Shown here: piece after piece, positions 22,797 through 35,800 of the stretch
How positions within the stretch are numbered: the stretch's first letter is position 1
Layout: every line of letters starts with the position of its first letter
Source: Tanytarsus gracilentus
Taxonomy: Eukaryota > Arthropoda > Insecta > Diptera > Chironomidae
Assembly: GCA_038502055.1 (NCBI GenBank)
Contig: JAXRKN010000045.1
Coordinates: 5,354,501 to 5,418,500 of the forward strand
Length of the DNA: 64,000 nt
Direction of reading: 5' to 3'
Translations under genes and position numbers: made by a program
The notes under the pieces: model-generated
Seen by the model: only the letters and a program-made list of their open reading frames with translations
Told to the model about the DNA's origin: nothing
The model's database searches: none

Positions 22797-25700
22797 TAAT
22801 GTTTTACGACATGAATAACTTTGAGTAAACAAACAAGAAATGAAACTCATTTTCCCTCATCTGTAGGAATATCACCAGAAATTGTTGCCATGCTCATTGA
22901 GCGAGGAGAAAAGTTTAAAGAGGATTGAAGTACTTCCACGCGTAATTGCTTTCTCAGAACTTAATAGTCGAGTATTTTAATCCTTTTAATGGAAGAAAGG
23001 TAGAAATTTATTAAGCTTCACTTTTTAAATTTTCTCAAGAGAACATTTAAATCCTTTCAATTTCAAGCTCAGCTTTAATGCACACGACACTAAATAACCA
23101 AATTCAATAACTCTCGAAAGTTCTTTCACACACCATCAGCAACACCATTTACCTACATTCATTCATAATAACATATTTTCTCACTTGCCTTATGCACACT
23201 GCAACTGAATTGAAAGAAGCAAAATGATGGTAAAATATTTTCATCATAACAGCATAATGCAGTCTATTTGCACCACTATTATAATGATGGAGTGTGTGAA
23301 TGCACTCAGGGTGAGAATCGCACAAATTGGATGGAAGGCAAATAATGATTCTAAATCGTAAAATGAATTAAAGGAAAATATTTTCCCTTTTCTGACTGCT
23401 CGAGTGATATCAAAAAAAAGTGAAGGATTTCAATCACATTTCCGCGAGTGCCCACATACAAATAAATTTTTTACGATTCAATCATTTTGCATTTGCGCTC
23501 ACACACGAGCAAGTCATAAATGCCATAAGGTGCGTGCAAAATCATATAAATGCAGAAAATATCTTTTTACAATTGTAAGGAAATGTAAATAATATTTTCA
23601 ATGCAAGGGAAGGAAGTTTGAGATTAAAAAATATTTTAATTATTTTTTTATTTTATTTAAACTTTCAAAAAAATAATTTTTTTAAAAAAAAAATTGACTT
23701 TTTCTACAAAGAAAGGATCCGATGACACTTTGGTTTGTTGCAGCAATAAATGTTTAATGTTTACATTTCTGTAATGGGATTTTTAACTCTCTTTTATGCT
23801 CATTTTTTATATTTTGAATGCGAAAATGCAACATTAAAAATTTAAGCGGAAAAATTCAGGCATGAAAGCACTTTTTCCTTTATTTACTGTTCACACTCTA
23901 CTGTGTACATGAAAGCGAATGTCTCAGAGTTTATCACACTCTGACCTGGAGGTTGAATAATTCAATGCAATGAGGAAAAAAGTGGTGGATTCATTTTTTA
24001 AAGGTAGATTTTTAAAATACGTTAAATTTTGACATTAAAAAGTTAAAAAACGTTAATTCAATTAAAAATATGTAGCAAGGCTTTCAAAAATTCTTTCAAC
24101 ATAAAATTAAGCTTCCAATTTTGAAATATTAAATTAATTATTTCATAATTTCCAATCATTAAAATTTCCATGGAAATTAATACTTTAAATAAATTTCAAC
24201 AATCAGCTTAAAAATTAAATTGAATTTTCAACATCATTTAACAACAGCTTAACGCAAAATTTCCACTAAAGAAAAATTAATCAAATTAAAATTCAATTTC
24301 CTCTCACAAAGCTCCACATGAAAGTCTCAATGCTTCATCATATCAACGATACATACGTTCGCCTCATGAATGATAAAAAATTCTCTCTATTATGATCGTC
24401 CTTCGACAACGATGAGAGAGAGTCAGTTGCAAAAACATCTACACACACACACATAACGACATACATATGCATAATTCAAAAGCTTTAGTGGAGATCATGG
24501 GAAATTGAATAATTTGCATATCTTTCTATTTGCGAAACGACATATTCTCGAGCACTCAGACCCAGCTTGTGGATGGGTGGAAAACTACTCAAAATAATCT
24601 GTTATTCTACCCCATAAATAGATTTTCATCATCATCATATAATTAAAAGATATCATCGTGCTTCCCCCTTCTTTTGAAATGGAAATGTTTAACAACATTA
24701 TGCATTATGATGCCGTAAAGATTCAAGATTGTGTTGATAATTAAGACTGTGTTGTTGTTCTTTAGCATTTTGCGATGATTTTAATTGTATAAATTTCAAG
24801 AATTACATGGAAAATGACTTTATATGTTGAGGATTTTTTATCATCATTTAATCCTTAATTGAAAATTTAATGCATTGTTGAATATTAAGCTGTTCATAGC
24901 TGAAACTGGAGTGGAATAATTTCAGCATAGAAAGGGATTAGTTTGGTGATGTTAGAAACGAGATATTTCAAGTTTTAAGCCTTTATTGGGAAAAAATGAT
25001 GAAATTTTTAAATAAGTGGGGTTTCGGTATGTGGCTTTCTTTAGTTTCATAAATAATTAATTTTTGAACATCGAAAAACATTTTAATTGGAGTTGCAATA
25101 ATTAAACTACAAAAAGATTGTACATTTTTAAATTTTATTGAAAATCCTGAAATGAAAAAATAAATTTGCTGAAAATTTCCTTAAATTTAAAAATTCACAT
25201 CTAGATGCATCTATAACGATCAGATTAATTTTCCCACCCATATCTTAGGCCATATGTAAAATGTCTATTAAATACCTTTCCATTAATAAAAGCTCGTCAA
25301 CACTTCCACAAAACATTTCCTCCATGTGTTCTAAATATCCATTCACTCATTTGTAATTGTTGTTATTCCAGACGGGTGAATTCACCTCTCTTTCTCTTGT
25401 GTGACATGAAAGGCGACAAAATCAACAACATTTTTGCGTTTTAATGAAAAGTAAACTCTGCCATTATTGTTGTTGAAGAAAAAGAAGTTAGACGCACGTT
25501 AAATGAGTGGGAAAAAGTATAAATGTGAGCAATATAAAAAGAAAAAATTATTTAAATAGAAGAAGAAAAAGCAGCAATTATTTTGTACCTTTAAGCTCAA
25601 TAAACATTTAAGATCTCATTTCTCATCCCACAATTTGCTTAAATAAGTTATAAGTTCTAAGAATGCTCAAAAAAAATTTAAATCAAATTTTAAAATCCAC

Positions 25701-26007
25701 GTGAGTTGAGCATCTGCGAAAGAAAAATTCAAGCAGGAAATGAAAAATCCTTTATAGAGAAAAGAAGAAAAATCAATGAGACTTGTCGCTCTACCTGAAT
25801 ACAAAATCAAATATTTATCGAAATTCTATTTCACTGCGCTAACAGTGACACATTTCAATGCTGTTGGGAGATCGAGAAAATCGAATTGATAATCAATGAG
25901 AGGAGAGTGGAAAAATTGTGGAGTAAAAATTTTCATTTCCATTCGTAATTATTTTAAATAATCTTTTAGAAAATGTTCAAACAAAAGAAAGAAAGGTAAT
26001 AATTTCC

Positions 26008-26120
26008 GCCGCCTGCGGCTTTACATAGAAATATACAATGGAGCATCGTTAGTGATCAAAACTCGGCATAACAAAGCCGTTTACACGTGAAACAATCACC
26101 TTTTACACCCCGAAGGTGGA
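26008..26120. other. Cluster of short hairpins in a GC-richer patch
   Basis: Within about 113 bases there are four inverted pairs: GCCGC/GCGGC with a 2-nt loop (~26008), CGGC/GCCG (~26066), GTTT/AAAC around CACGTG (~26079), and CACCTT/AAGGTG (~26098). The base composition differs from the AT-rich surroundings. Function is unknown; it may be a structured RNA or a mobile-element remnant. Confidence 0.3.
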
Positions 26121-29100
26121 GAATCACTAAAAGCTTTAACATCGACGTGTGCAAATAAACATAAATACCTTAGAGAGGGTGTTTGTGAGTTTTGTGACAT
26201 CAAAAATCTTTCCTGCTGTGAATTGAGGAAATTAGAAAGAAAAAATGACTTACATTTTTTGGTGATGTAAAAATTTTCCATTGTCAAGTGTCAAAAAATC
26301 AATCGTAAAATATTTTCCATTTATTTAATAATTTCATAAAATATTTCAGTGTTCATCCCTTGCAAAGTCTTTATCGCTTTTTCACATACTCGCAGCTCAC
26401 AAAATAGAGCAGAAGGATCAACGTGTGTGATATCGCTGTATTTTGTGATAAATGACATTTAATCAATTCATGTTCGACTGATTGAGTAATTTTTAACACT
26501 CACAGAGATTTTTCACGTTAAGCCAAAGTTTATTTGCACTTTTTCGATTCTACCCAGTGAGTGTGAATGTAAATTTGTTTAAAAGAGAAAATTTGAAATT
26601 AATTTAATGCAATTGAGTGTTGATTTTTTAATTAACGTTCATTAGCGTTGGATTCGATGCGCTTTGATGTAAAAGTTTGATTTTTTGACTAACTTAGCGA
26701 GAATTCACGTAAGAAAATATTAAAATTAACAGGAAAACTTTTATTTTTCAATTATTGCAATAACAAATTAAAAATGTGCAAGACATTTTAATACAGGTTC
26801 AAAATCTCTCCCTTTTTATCAATTCAAAACTTTACTTAGAAACTTTTTTAAATCGCTTGCAACAATATTGGCAACATAGGGCACTAATTGAACATGTAAT
26901 TTGCATTTTGTTTGCTGAAGAACTTTTACATTTTCTCTTATCGAAACCTTGTAAGCTTTTTGTTTTAGAAAAAAAGACGAAATGTAAAGTTGCAGTTTGT
27001 AGGGTAAACATTTCATAAAAGCAATTATTCATGGAAGCGATGAAATAATCCACGACATCTCTTTTGAGAGAGATAGAGCGAAAAGCATACAAAAGTGAGA
27101 ATTACAGTCATAGCTCGAGGATATTATTATTCAAGTTGCTGAAGATATTTTGAAATATTCATAAAATTAATTAAAAATCATAAACTGCACGTAAAATTTT
27201 CTTCCAGTAAATGAAGCTGAAATGAAAAATAAACACTACCGGGTTTGCGTATCGAGGCAGAATTGTGTTTCTCATACCTTCACCACCAACCTCACACCTT
27301 CAAAGTAATTTCATAACAAAATGTTTATCATGTTGATGATGATAAATTATGCAAGAATTTTCATTAGAAATTTTCTAAATTGCGAGAGTTTAAATCAAGT
27401 TGTTGTGAGTTAATTCAACTTGTAAAAATTTAAAATTAAGTTAATGATTTTATTTACAACTAAAAATTTCAATTTGAGCTTTAGTAATTCCTTGAAAACC
27501 ATATTTGCTCTGTAAACAAACCTTATTTCATACTAAACTAACAAAATTCCTAAAAGCTCATATTTTTCTTCACAAACAAGCTCATTTTAATTCTCTTTAT
27601 ACCTTTTTATCTCGTCATGTTCTCAATTCAATTCAAAAATGCCAATTACGTCGACTCAATCAAAAATATAAAAACATGTCATGAGAGAAGCTCTCATCGT
27701 GTTCTATTTATTCATTTATTATATTTTTTTGCGAGAGCTTTCACGTGCCATATCAATGACTGAAGAAAACATCAACATAAATGAAATGCGGTAAGAAAAA
27801 ATGCAATTTTTAAAGATAATTTTCATACATTTTTCCGGTGAATGAGATTGAGATGCATAGAGATTTTAAAGTGAAATCCATTAGGCAAATGCATATTTTT
27901 TTGTGAGCTTATTCTACTCAACTCTAGTTATCTCTTGTCATCATCACAATTTTCACTTTTTTCTTTCTGCTTTTGGATGAATTTTTTGTTGCATTTTTTA
28001 AATTGTTATGAAAGTTTTTTAGCTTTGGGGTTGTTGAACAGTTAGGACAGAATGAGAATTTACGTAAATTAAATATAAAATATTTTTCATCCCTAACTGC
28101 TACTTCACTCCCATGATGTTGTTCTCGTGATTTTGTGTTCTCTGAATTCATGAAAGCGTAAATTGCATTGGTATGGTGGCTGTATGGTTGAGATGGTTAA
28201 GCACTAAAAATACAATTGTGGAAGCATGAAATGAAAGTAGAAAACGAAAAAAAAATAAAATGGATTTTGTCGCTTGAAAAAAAAGAAAAGGTTGCAATAT
28301 AAAAGTGACAAAGGATGAAAAATATTCTTTAATAATTGGAAACATTATGAAAATCAAACATTTTGTTTCAAAATTTATGCAATCGCAAGCATTTTCAGCT
28401 TATTGATGCATGTATATGGTAAGCAATGTTATGCATTGGTGGTTTTTGATTTACAACCTGCATCGGACATTTTGTTTACGTAAAATTATTTATTAGAGCG
28501 AAAAGTCCACTTTTTCAAATTTTGCATTTGTTGTAAAAATAATTTTTAAATGTTTGAGGGCGGAACAAGTTAATTTTTATTTGTCAAAATTAAAATTGTG
28601 TTAAATTTCATTTTTTAAATCAATAAAAGCTCAAAAAAATTTAATTTTAATCAGGAAGCTTACATTCAGTAGCTTGCTTTTAAATTTTATGTGATTCATC
28701 AACATAAAATCAACACTAATATTTTAAAAAATCAACAGTGCATTAACACAAGCAGCACTGGAAAAACTATCAAGCGTTAAATTAAAATTTCTCATCTCAC
28801 TCTAGGTTGAAGGGTGCTCGAGGAGATTTTTATAAGAAGAGCACTATGCTGAAGAATAATCTCTCAGCAGTGTATGTAGGATAATGATGAAAATTATGTA
28901 CTTAAACTTAATGGAAATGTTCTCGAGACTCCCAACACGATAATGCGAAGCGAGCACGAAAATTTATGGCGTGTTGAGCATGAAATGGCATCAAATCAAG
29001 ATTAAATTGAATATCCAGCATATCTATCAATAAAAACAGCAAACATTCCCTGATACAATAACAAGATGCACATAAATTTGTAAATCAATTCGAGGATTTT

Positions 29101-32100
29101 ACCTTGGATATGCTTTCGCTTGTGAAATGTACGGGAGATGTTTGTTTTGATGTTGTTGCATGGTGAAATAACTGAATGAAAAAAGGCATGAATAGAAAGC
29201 AGAAAAATGAAGAAAATTAAGTTTAAGATAAAAGAATTCAAGGAGAAACAACTTGAAGAAAAATTGTTTAATTAAAGATTATTTTTGTTGAATTTTGTGG
29301 ACTCATTTAACTCATGTCAATAAAACTTAACAAAACCATTTACAATTTTAAAAAGTTTACAAATAAATTAAAAACCTTAATTTAAAACTAAAAAAGGAGT
29401 TTCCATCCCTTGGAGAGCATTTACTGCTGGAGGTTAAAGCTGCCAAGGATGTTTCCGTTTTTTATGGCATCTGCAGTCGTTTTATATTTTACCGTCTTAC
29501 CATTCGTCTTTATTTCCATCTTTTTCTACTTCACTCCCATGAGAATAATCAAATCTAACCGAAAGAGTGAGCTTTTTACAATTTGATGAATAAAAGCTCG
29601 CATCTAACGGGAAATCTAAGAGAAATAGTCAGACAATAACATCAGCTCAGCATGAAGCATGATAATTTATACACATAAATATGCATTTTGACAATGATTG
29701 AGTAATGTTGCCTTCACTCTCGTCGGCTATGTATACATCCGGAATAAACTCGACTGCATGCCCATTCAGTAGACATTTAACAGTTGCAAAATATCATGCA
29801 TTGCGAATGAGAAAATGTTTGCCTTGCTTCGGATGAAAATTGCATAAATATCGTCATCATCCTCTGTACTCAGCATGAATTTGCATAATTTGCTGTTGTT
29901 CTGTGTAATTTTATCTTTTTTGGGGCAAACTAAATGGAGAAGGTAATAAATTTAAAATTTATTGAATCAAAATTGATTGAAAATAAATTTGCGTTAAATA
30001 ATTTTAAATTTTTTTAAAAATTAATTTATAATGATAACATTCGAATTCAAGAATGCAAAATTAACACTTAAAACCCAAAGTTTCTTCCCCTCGACTCGTT
30101 TGACCTTTCGCTTGAACTTTTCACCTCCTTGTCTCTTCGCTCGCACTACAGAAATATTTATTATTAAATTTCCACTACATAATTCACTGATTTTATCAGC
30201 GTATATGAACATCCATAGTACATGCACACACGAATGTGCGTAAATTCGAATTTCGCACAGACATGCAGAAAAGCTTCACTAAATGAACATTTTTGGGGTT
30301 AAGCTCTTTTAATGTGTTCTGTGCAGTCAAAATTATGTTTCATGGTTTACTTTGTCTAAAAACTTTATTAGTGCGGAATCACGAAAATAATGAACGTGCA
30401 AGTTTCAATTAGTTTTTCCTGGAAATTTCACAAAATATTTTCGTGGTGGTTGAAAGTATTTGTTTACTTACGATGAAAGTTTCATAAACGTAATTAAATT
30501 ATTTCAAACTTTTCTTGATATTTTAAAAAACTTTCTTTAAATTTTTTTATCAAGATGCTTCAAAAAGAAAAATCTGCGTTTTATGTGTTTACGTGAAATT
30601 CACCACGCTTAGTGGTGAAAATTTAAAATTTATATGTCATTTGTGTTAATTCACCACTCTTATTAATTACAAAATTTTGATGATTGAAACAAAAAGCTGA
30701 AGTCACGTTTTGAAATCAAATTTATATAATTTCCTCAACAATGTCGGATAAATCAGTAATTTAACGGAAAACTCTCTTAACAATAATCGCAATTATAAAT
30801 TTCAATGCTCATTATAATAAATCCGCTTGGTTGCATAACGAGAAGCTTTTAGTTGTGAAAGATCCGCACAATAAAAAAATTACCACAATACTTGTTGAGC
30901 TCGGAGGTTTTTCTTCGAGTGTCAGAGACTTGAGAAAGTTTGCTGCATAAATTTCAAACTCGAAACGAGAGAGGAAAAACTCGTGTCGTCAAGTGCTTCT
31001 ATAAATTTAATAACATCAACAATGAAAATAGTAAGTGGAGGAAAATTCAAGAGAAATTGCGGTTGCAAGCGACAGGAAAAGTCAAGTGTGAAAATGTGTC
31101 GAGAGTTCGAGAGCGAAAAGGAAGGAAGAAATTTTCACTCGCGTGCTTACACCGAAAAAAAAACTTGTTTTCAAACTTCCTTAGCGGTAACACTTGGAAA
31201 GTGTTTCTTCTTAAATTACACAGAGAGAATGAAGAAAACTTTCATCATCATGCCACCATTAAAGTGAAATGAGACGTTGCTGAGGAGGATAAAAAGTTTT
31301 TTTTTATTTCTACGCCGCAAGAGCTATGAGAAGTTTGTGAATGTAATTCAACTGAAAAAAGAGGGAAGTTTGACAGATGGAATTTTACTTTTTATTCTCC
31401 TTTCAAATTACTTTGCTTTAATCAAGTTGATACTTTTTGTCGTTAAATGTGTTGAAAAATTTATTGTTGATTTATGAGAAAGCTTTAAGTTTTAGAATTT
31501 TTATGAAGATTCTGAGAACGACAAAAAAGTTCTGATTTTTTAGACAAATTTAATAATCTGAGTGTTATTGCGATGTAACTAAGTGTAGTCATGACACTAA
31601 CCTCAAAATTTGTGAAATACGAAAATTAATTAGAATTTTAACTTAATTGAGAATTAATTTTAAACATAAAAACGAGTCTGACTCGAGAACTTTTATGAAA
31701 ATTGTTGCAATTTGAAAATCTTAAATACGTTGAAAAAGTTAAGAAATTATTGAGTGATTCCTGGCCATTATTTTTCACTTTTAATTAATTTTTGAATGCT
31801 TACATTTATATTACATAAAAACTATGTAATTAATTAATTAAAAATGAATATTTAAATTTAAAACAATTAAAATTAAGATAAATTATCAAGCTCAAGAGAG
31901 TGCGTTACAGAATTTTCATTTTTATCCTGTTAAGTAACTGTCAAAAAGCTCGTGCCTTATCCCTTTTCCTTTTTTGATTTTTATTTTTGAAATAAATATT
32001 TTATGTCGCTAATTAAACATTTTTCTCCCTTTCTTCTTGACACCACTTAAACGTTCTTTGCTGCAAACGTTTACTTCTAAAGTCAAATGTTTTTTATTTT

Positions 32101-32239
32101 ATTTTTTTATTTTTCATGGCGAAAAATATTTAAATCGTTATCCTACGAGTTAGACTTTATTTTCTTTTTTTTTTTTTTTTTTTTTTTAGTTTTAAGAAGT
32201 TTTCTGTTAAATGTTTTCTTTTTCAAAATATTTTTTTAT

Positions 32240-32400
32240 AACCCTCAAGGACCGTCCTGAATGAAAATTCTTTTTCATAAAATTTTTTTATCTTCATTAT
32301 CTTAACTTAATTGCATCAGGAATTTGACATTGACGATTTTAGAGATATATTCACAGGATTTTTTTATTGTTTGATGGCCGCCGTTTGCAGACCCATCTTG
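32240..32400. mobile_element. DINE-1-like repeat, truncated copy C
   Basis: It shares ACCCTCAAGGACCGTCC, a GCATCAGGAA...GACATTGACGATTTT segment, and the exact 3' end GCCGTTTGCAGACCCATCTTG with the copies at 19591 and 44777. The 5' part is missing. Confidence 0.65.
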
Positions 32401-32836
32401 TTTGCTAATATAAATTAAAAAAAGAAAAACATTGAAGAAAGAAAAATTTATGAAACGTGACAAGGATTGAAAACTTTTAAATATTTTAACTTCCATCACG
32501 TTCAAATTAAATTGGATATTGTATTGGATGTTTTCTTTTAAATTTTTCTCTTTAAATTTCAAATAATTTACAAACATTTCCAATTTTTAACCAACTTACT
32601 TTCCCCTTACCCATTAATGTCATTAAAAATTTGTCTCATAAAAAAAATAAAAACGATGATTTTGGCACTTTTCACCTCGCTCGTGAAAAAGAAATTTTTA
32701 TTTCATGTTTAATCTCTCAACGAGAATTTAATTGTACCATAAAACACAGCATGATTGGGGATGGGTAAAAAAATTAAAAAATAAATTGGGACTTGAAGGA
32801 AATTATAAATGTCATTTCGTGTGCTAAAGATGACTT
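32401..32836. other. 3' flank of the SET/MYND gene
   Basis: AT-rich DNA just downstream (on the - strand) of the SET/MYND stop. It contains a reverse-strand AATAAA at 32697-32702, about 135 nt after the stop, which is a plausible polyadenylation signal. Confidence 0.45.
32697..32702 (-). terminator. Candidate polyadenylation signal, SET/MYND gene
   Basis: AATAAA on the - strand about 135 nt past the stop codon. Confidence 0.4.
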
Positions 32837-35800
32837 TTAGACATTTCCAATTTTCTTCAGTGCATCTAAGGCTGCAAGCGACACTGAGTATTCAGGCGAG
32901 CCAACAGGTTCTATTTTGAGAATCTCATAAGACTCTTGTAACAGCTTGACGATCTGTGAATGATGGAAAGAAAATTTTAATTACAAAAGTTAATGAGATT
33001 TTTTAATGAATTTTCAATGTTTTATTTTTAGAAATATTTCGTACCTCTTTCAGTCGATTTCTCAATTGATTGCTGTTAATTTTCCGACTCTCAAATTCCC
33101 TCGTAATTTCCATCATTATCGGTGCATGCATCTCGTAACAAATTATTCCGCGCAATCGACTCATTCCAGGTTCGAAGACATTAACAACGGCAAGTAAATC
33201 ACGACAATATTGCTCCTTACGCTGCAGTTGACTCAAATCAAGCTCATTAATAAGATATCCATCCGAGCGTCCAATTAACTGACAAAGCGAGTGTTTTGCC
33301 GATAGCATGAGATAATGATTCTGATGCAGAACATTTGCATAACGCTTTAAATAATCTTCGTAGTCTTTTATGCTGTTTGGATCGAGTGACTCAAACTCAT
33401 CGAAGAGACGGTCGAGGAGGATTACAATAGATTTTCCACTCACGGTGTAGTTGCAGTGCTTGCATCTGGAAAAAATAAAATGAGATTTCGAATTTTTCTT
33501 TTAATGAGTTTTCAATTTCCGATTTTTTTAAAGTAAACCAATTTAAAAATTCATTCGATAAAACCGGAATTTTACCAAATCAGAACCTCTACTTAAAATC
33601 CTTTCGAAAGGTTATTTAACAACATTTAAAACCCTTTCTTTCGAGAGATAACAAGAGTCGTCCAAAAAAGCTAAATTAATCCTTACTTCCAATCTGCATC
33701 CTGATTTAACGGCACCGTTGACAGAATAAATCCATTAGTGCATTTCGGACAGAGCAGCGTACTCGCATGAGTGCCTAATTCCGTCGGATCTCGACAGCGA
33801 TTGCACGAGCACCAGAAAAATTTACTCTCGTGGAGATGGTCGCGTCGCTTTAGCGTCCCCTTTATTTTTTTAGGAGAAGAGAGAAGATGAAAGAGATGAA
33901 ATTGGAAAATAAATCAGATTTGTGATATGAAAAGTTTAAGGTGGGTTCTCGAATATAAAAAAGTCTGTTAAATCCAAAACCTGGAAGCAAAAGTACGGTG
34001 ACTTTTTTGAGGACTTTTGTACACGTTAATAAAAATTTAAATTTTAAAGAAAAAAACGTTAAAAGTTTAAATTAAAAAATCGTTACAAATTTTTTAAAAA
34101 TTAAAAATTCTGTTAAAATTTAAGTTTGTGAAAAAACTTTAAAATTCAAATAATTTTTCCATCTCATGGCTCATTTAAAACCTCAAGTTCATAACAAAAT
34201 CATCACAATAGAATAAAGAGAAATTGGCGCTTCTGAGCTTGGATAAAAAAGTAAAAAGCGAGTGCTTTTGAGATGTCATTGTTACTCCGCAAAATGCCCC
34301 ACTCTACTCTCACACATAATAAATCAATCACATTTTCCTTCTTTAGCTTTACAGTCTTTTTTATTATCAAAAAGCGAACACGAGAGAGAAGGGAGACTAG
34401 GGAGAGAAAGAAAGTAAGTGGCACTTACTTGAAGTGTATACGAGTACGATAAAGTGATTGTGCTTCCTTTCTTGAGTGGAATTGTGCTCCTGAGTCGAAG
34501 CTTATGGGTCAGCGGATCGTCAGTGTGTGTTGTATTCGGCTGACAATTATGGCAGATGAGATATGCTTCCGGAAAGAGGGCCCGTGCACGACATCCATTG
34601 GTACCGACCTCAAAAGAATTCACCTCTAAAATTCCGCAAATCGTGTGAATTTCCTCCTCAGTGAATTCTTTATAATTCCATTGATGTCGTATTCGATCGA
34701 CAACCAACTTTTGATTGCGATCCCAAAGCGAAGGAATATTTCGTCGAATTTTATTGTGCGATTCCATTTCATTGATTTGATTCCACTTTTCGTTATTGGC
34801 ATGCTTCAATAGCAGACAGCGGAGACTTAAAATTGATTCGAACATAAATCTAATGTCTTTTTCATCACATTTCGTTAAAAATGTCGCCAATTTGTGCTCC
34901 TTAAATGATTGACACTCCCACGTACTGTGACCATGGGGCTGATGAAAGCCGGGACAATTTTTTTGACACAAAATCCATCCGCAATCAGGACAACAGCTGG
35001 AGGGTGAAAAAATAAAGTTTTATCGAATGAAGAATGAGGCAATTTTTTGTAAAGAAGGTTGGACACTTTTGTGATCAGTTGATAAATTTCTAAGAATATC
35101 ATAATAAGGCATCAAACTTACTAATATTGCGTTGGCACAATGACAAGGTCGACATAACAGCCTAAACAAATGGGCAAACTCTCGGCACACGGACCAATGA
35201 TTAAGGCATCAACTTCAATCAGCAATTCACCCTTCTTCAAATCTCTCGATGCCACTAAATATCTAAAGTAATTGAGAAGAGAGAAAACATATATCGGCAA
35301 TTCCGTAACGAAAGAGGATTTGTGAATATGCCACTTGAGACATCATTATGAATTGCTCGCTCTTGTGATCATTTTTAATGACTTTTCTTTGGTATTTGCC
35401 TTTTTCCGATGGGAAATTTTCTACCTCATCGATTTTAATGAGAGAGATTTTTTTAGAATAATAATATGGAAATTGATGGTCATTTACTCATTTGGGATTT
35501 AAAGAGAAAGTTTTAAACATTTAAATATATTTTGAAAGTTGAAAAAATTTAAAGCTTTTGTCATTAAATTAAAAACAATTCAAAGTTCCAATACTGCGAG
35601 TTTCTCGATTATTTTTTTGCTTAAAGCAATTTTTTTAAAATTCTTCTCACTCTCTTTCAACAAAATCTTCAAAACACATTGAAAAATATTTATAGCGAAA
35701 AAAACTCTGCCGAACCTTCCATAAATTTCCGAATATTTAATTTGGTACGCTTTATCCACTTGTAGCTTCTTAAAATCATCATCCATTATATTAATATCGT

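Larger units (their letters stand above)
22259..32239. other. Gene-poor DNA between Dscam and the SET/MYND gene
   Basis: About 10 kb of AT-rich sequence with MITE copies (22439-22553, 22686-22796), single MITE-like ends near 26350 and 29400, an (AC)n tract near 24437, a cluster of small hairpins at 26008-26120 and a long T tract near 32168-32188. Open frames are short, mostly overlapping on opposite strands, and without domains. I see no supportable gene. Confidence 0.55.

Noticed and set aside
30940..31272. Two overlapping forward open frames of 94 and 110 codons
   Set aside because: Two frames open over the same Lys/Arg-rich purine stretch indicate composition bias rather than coding; no domain is recognised.
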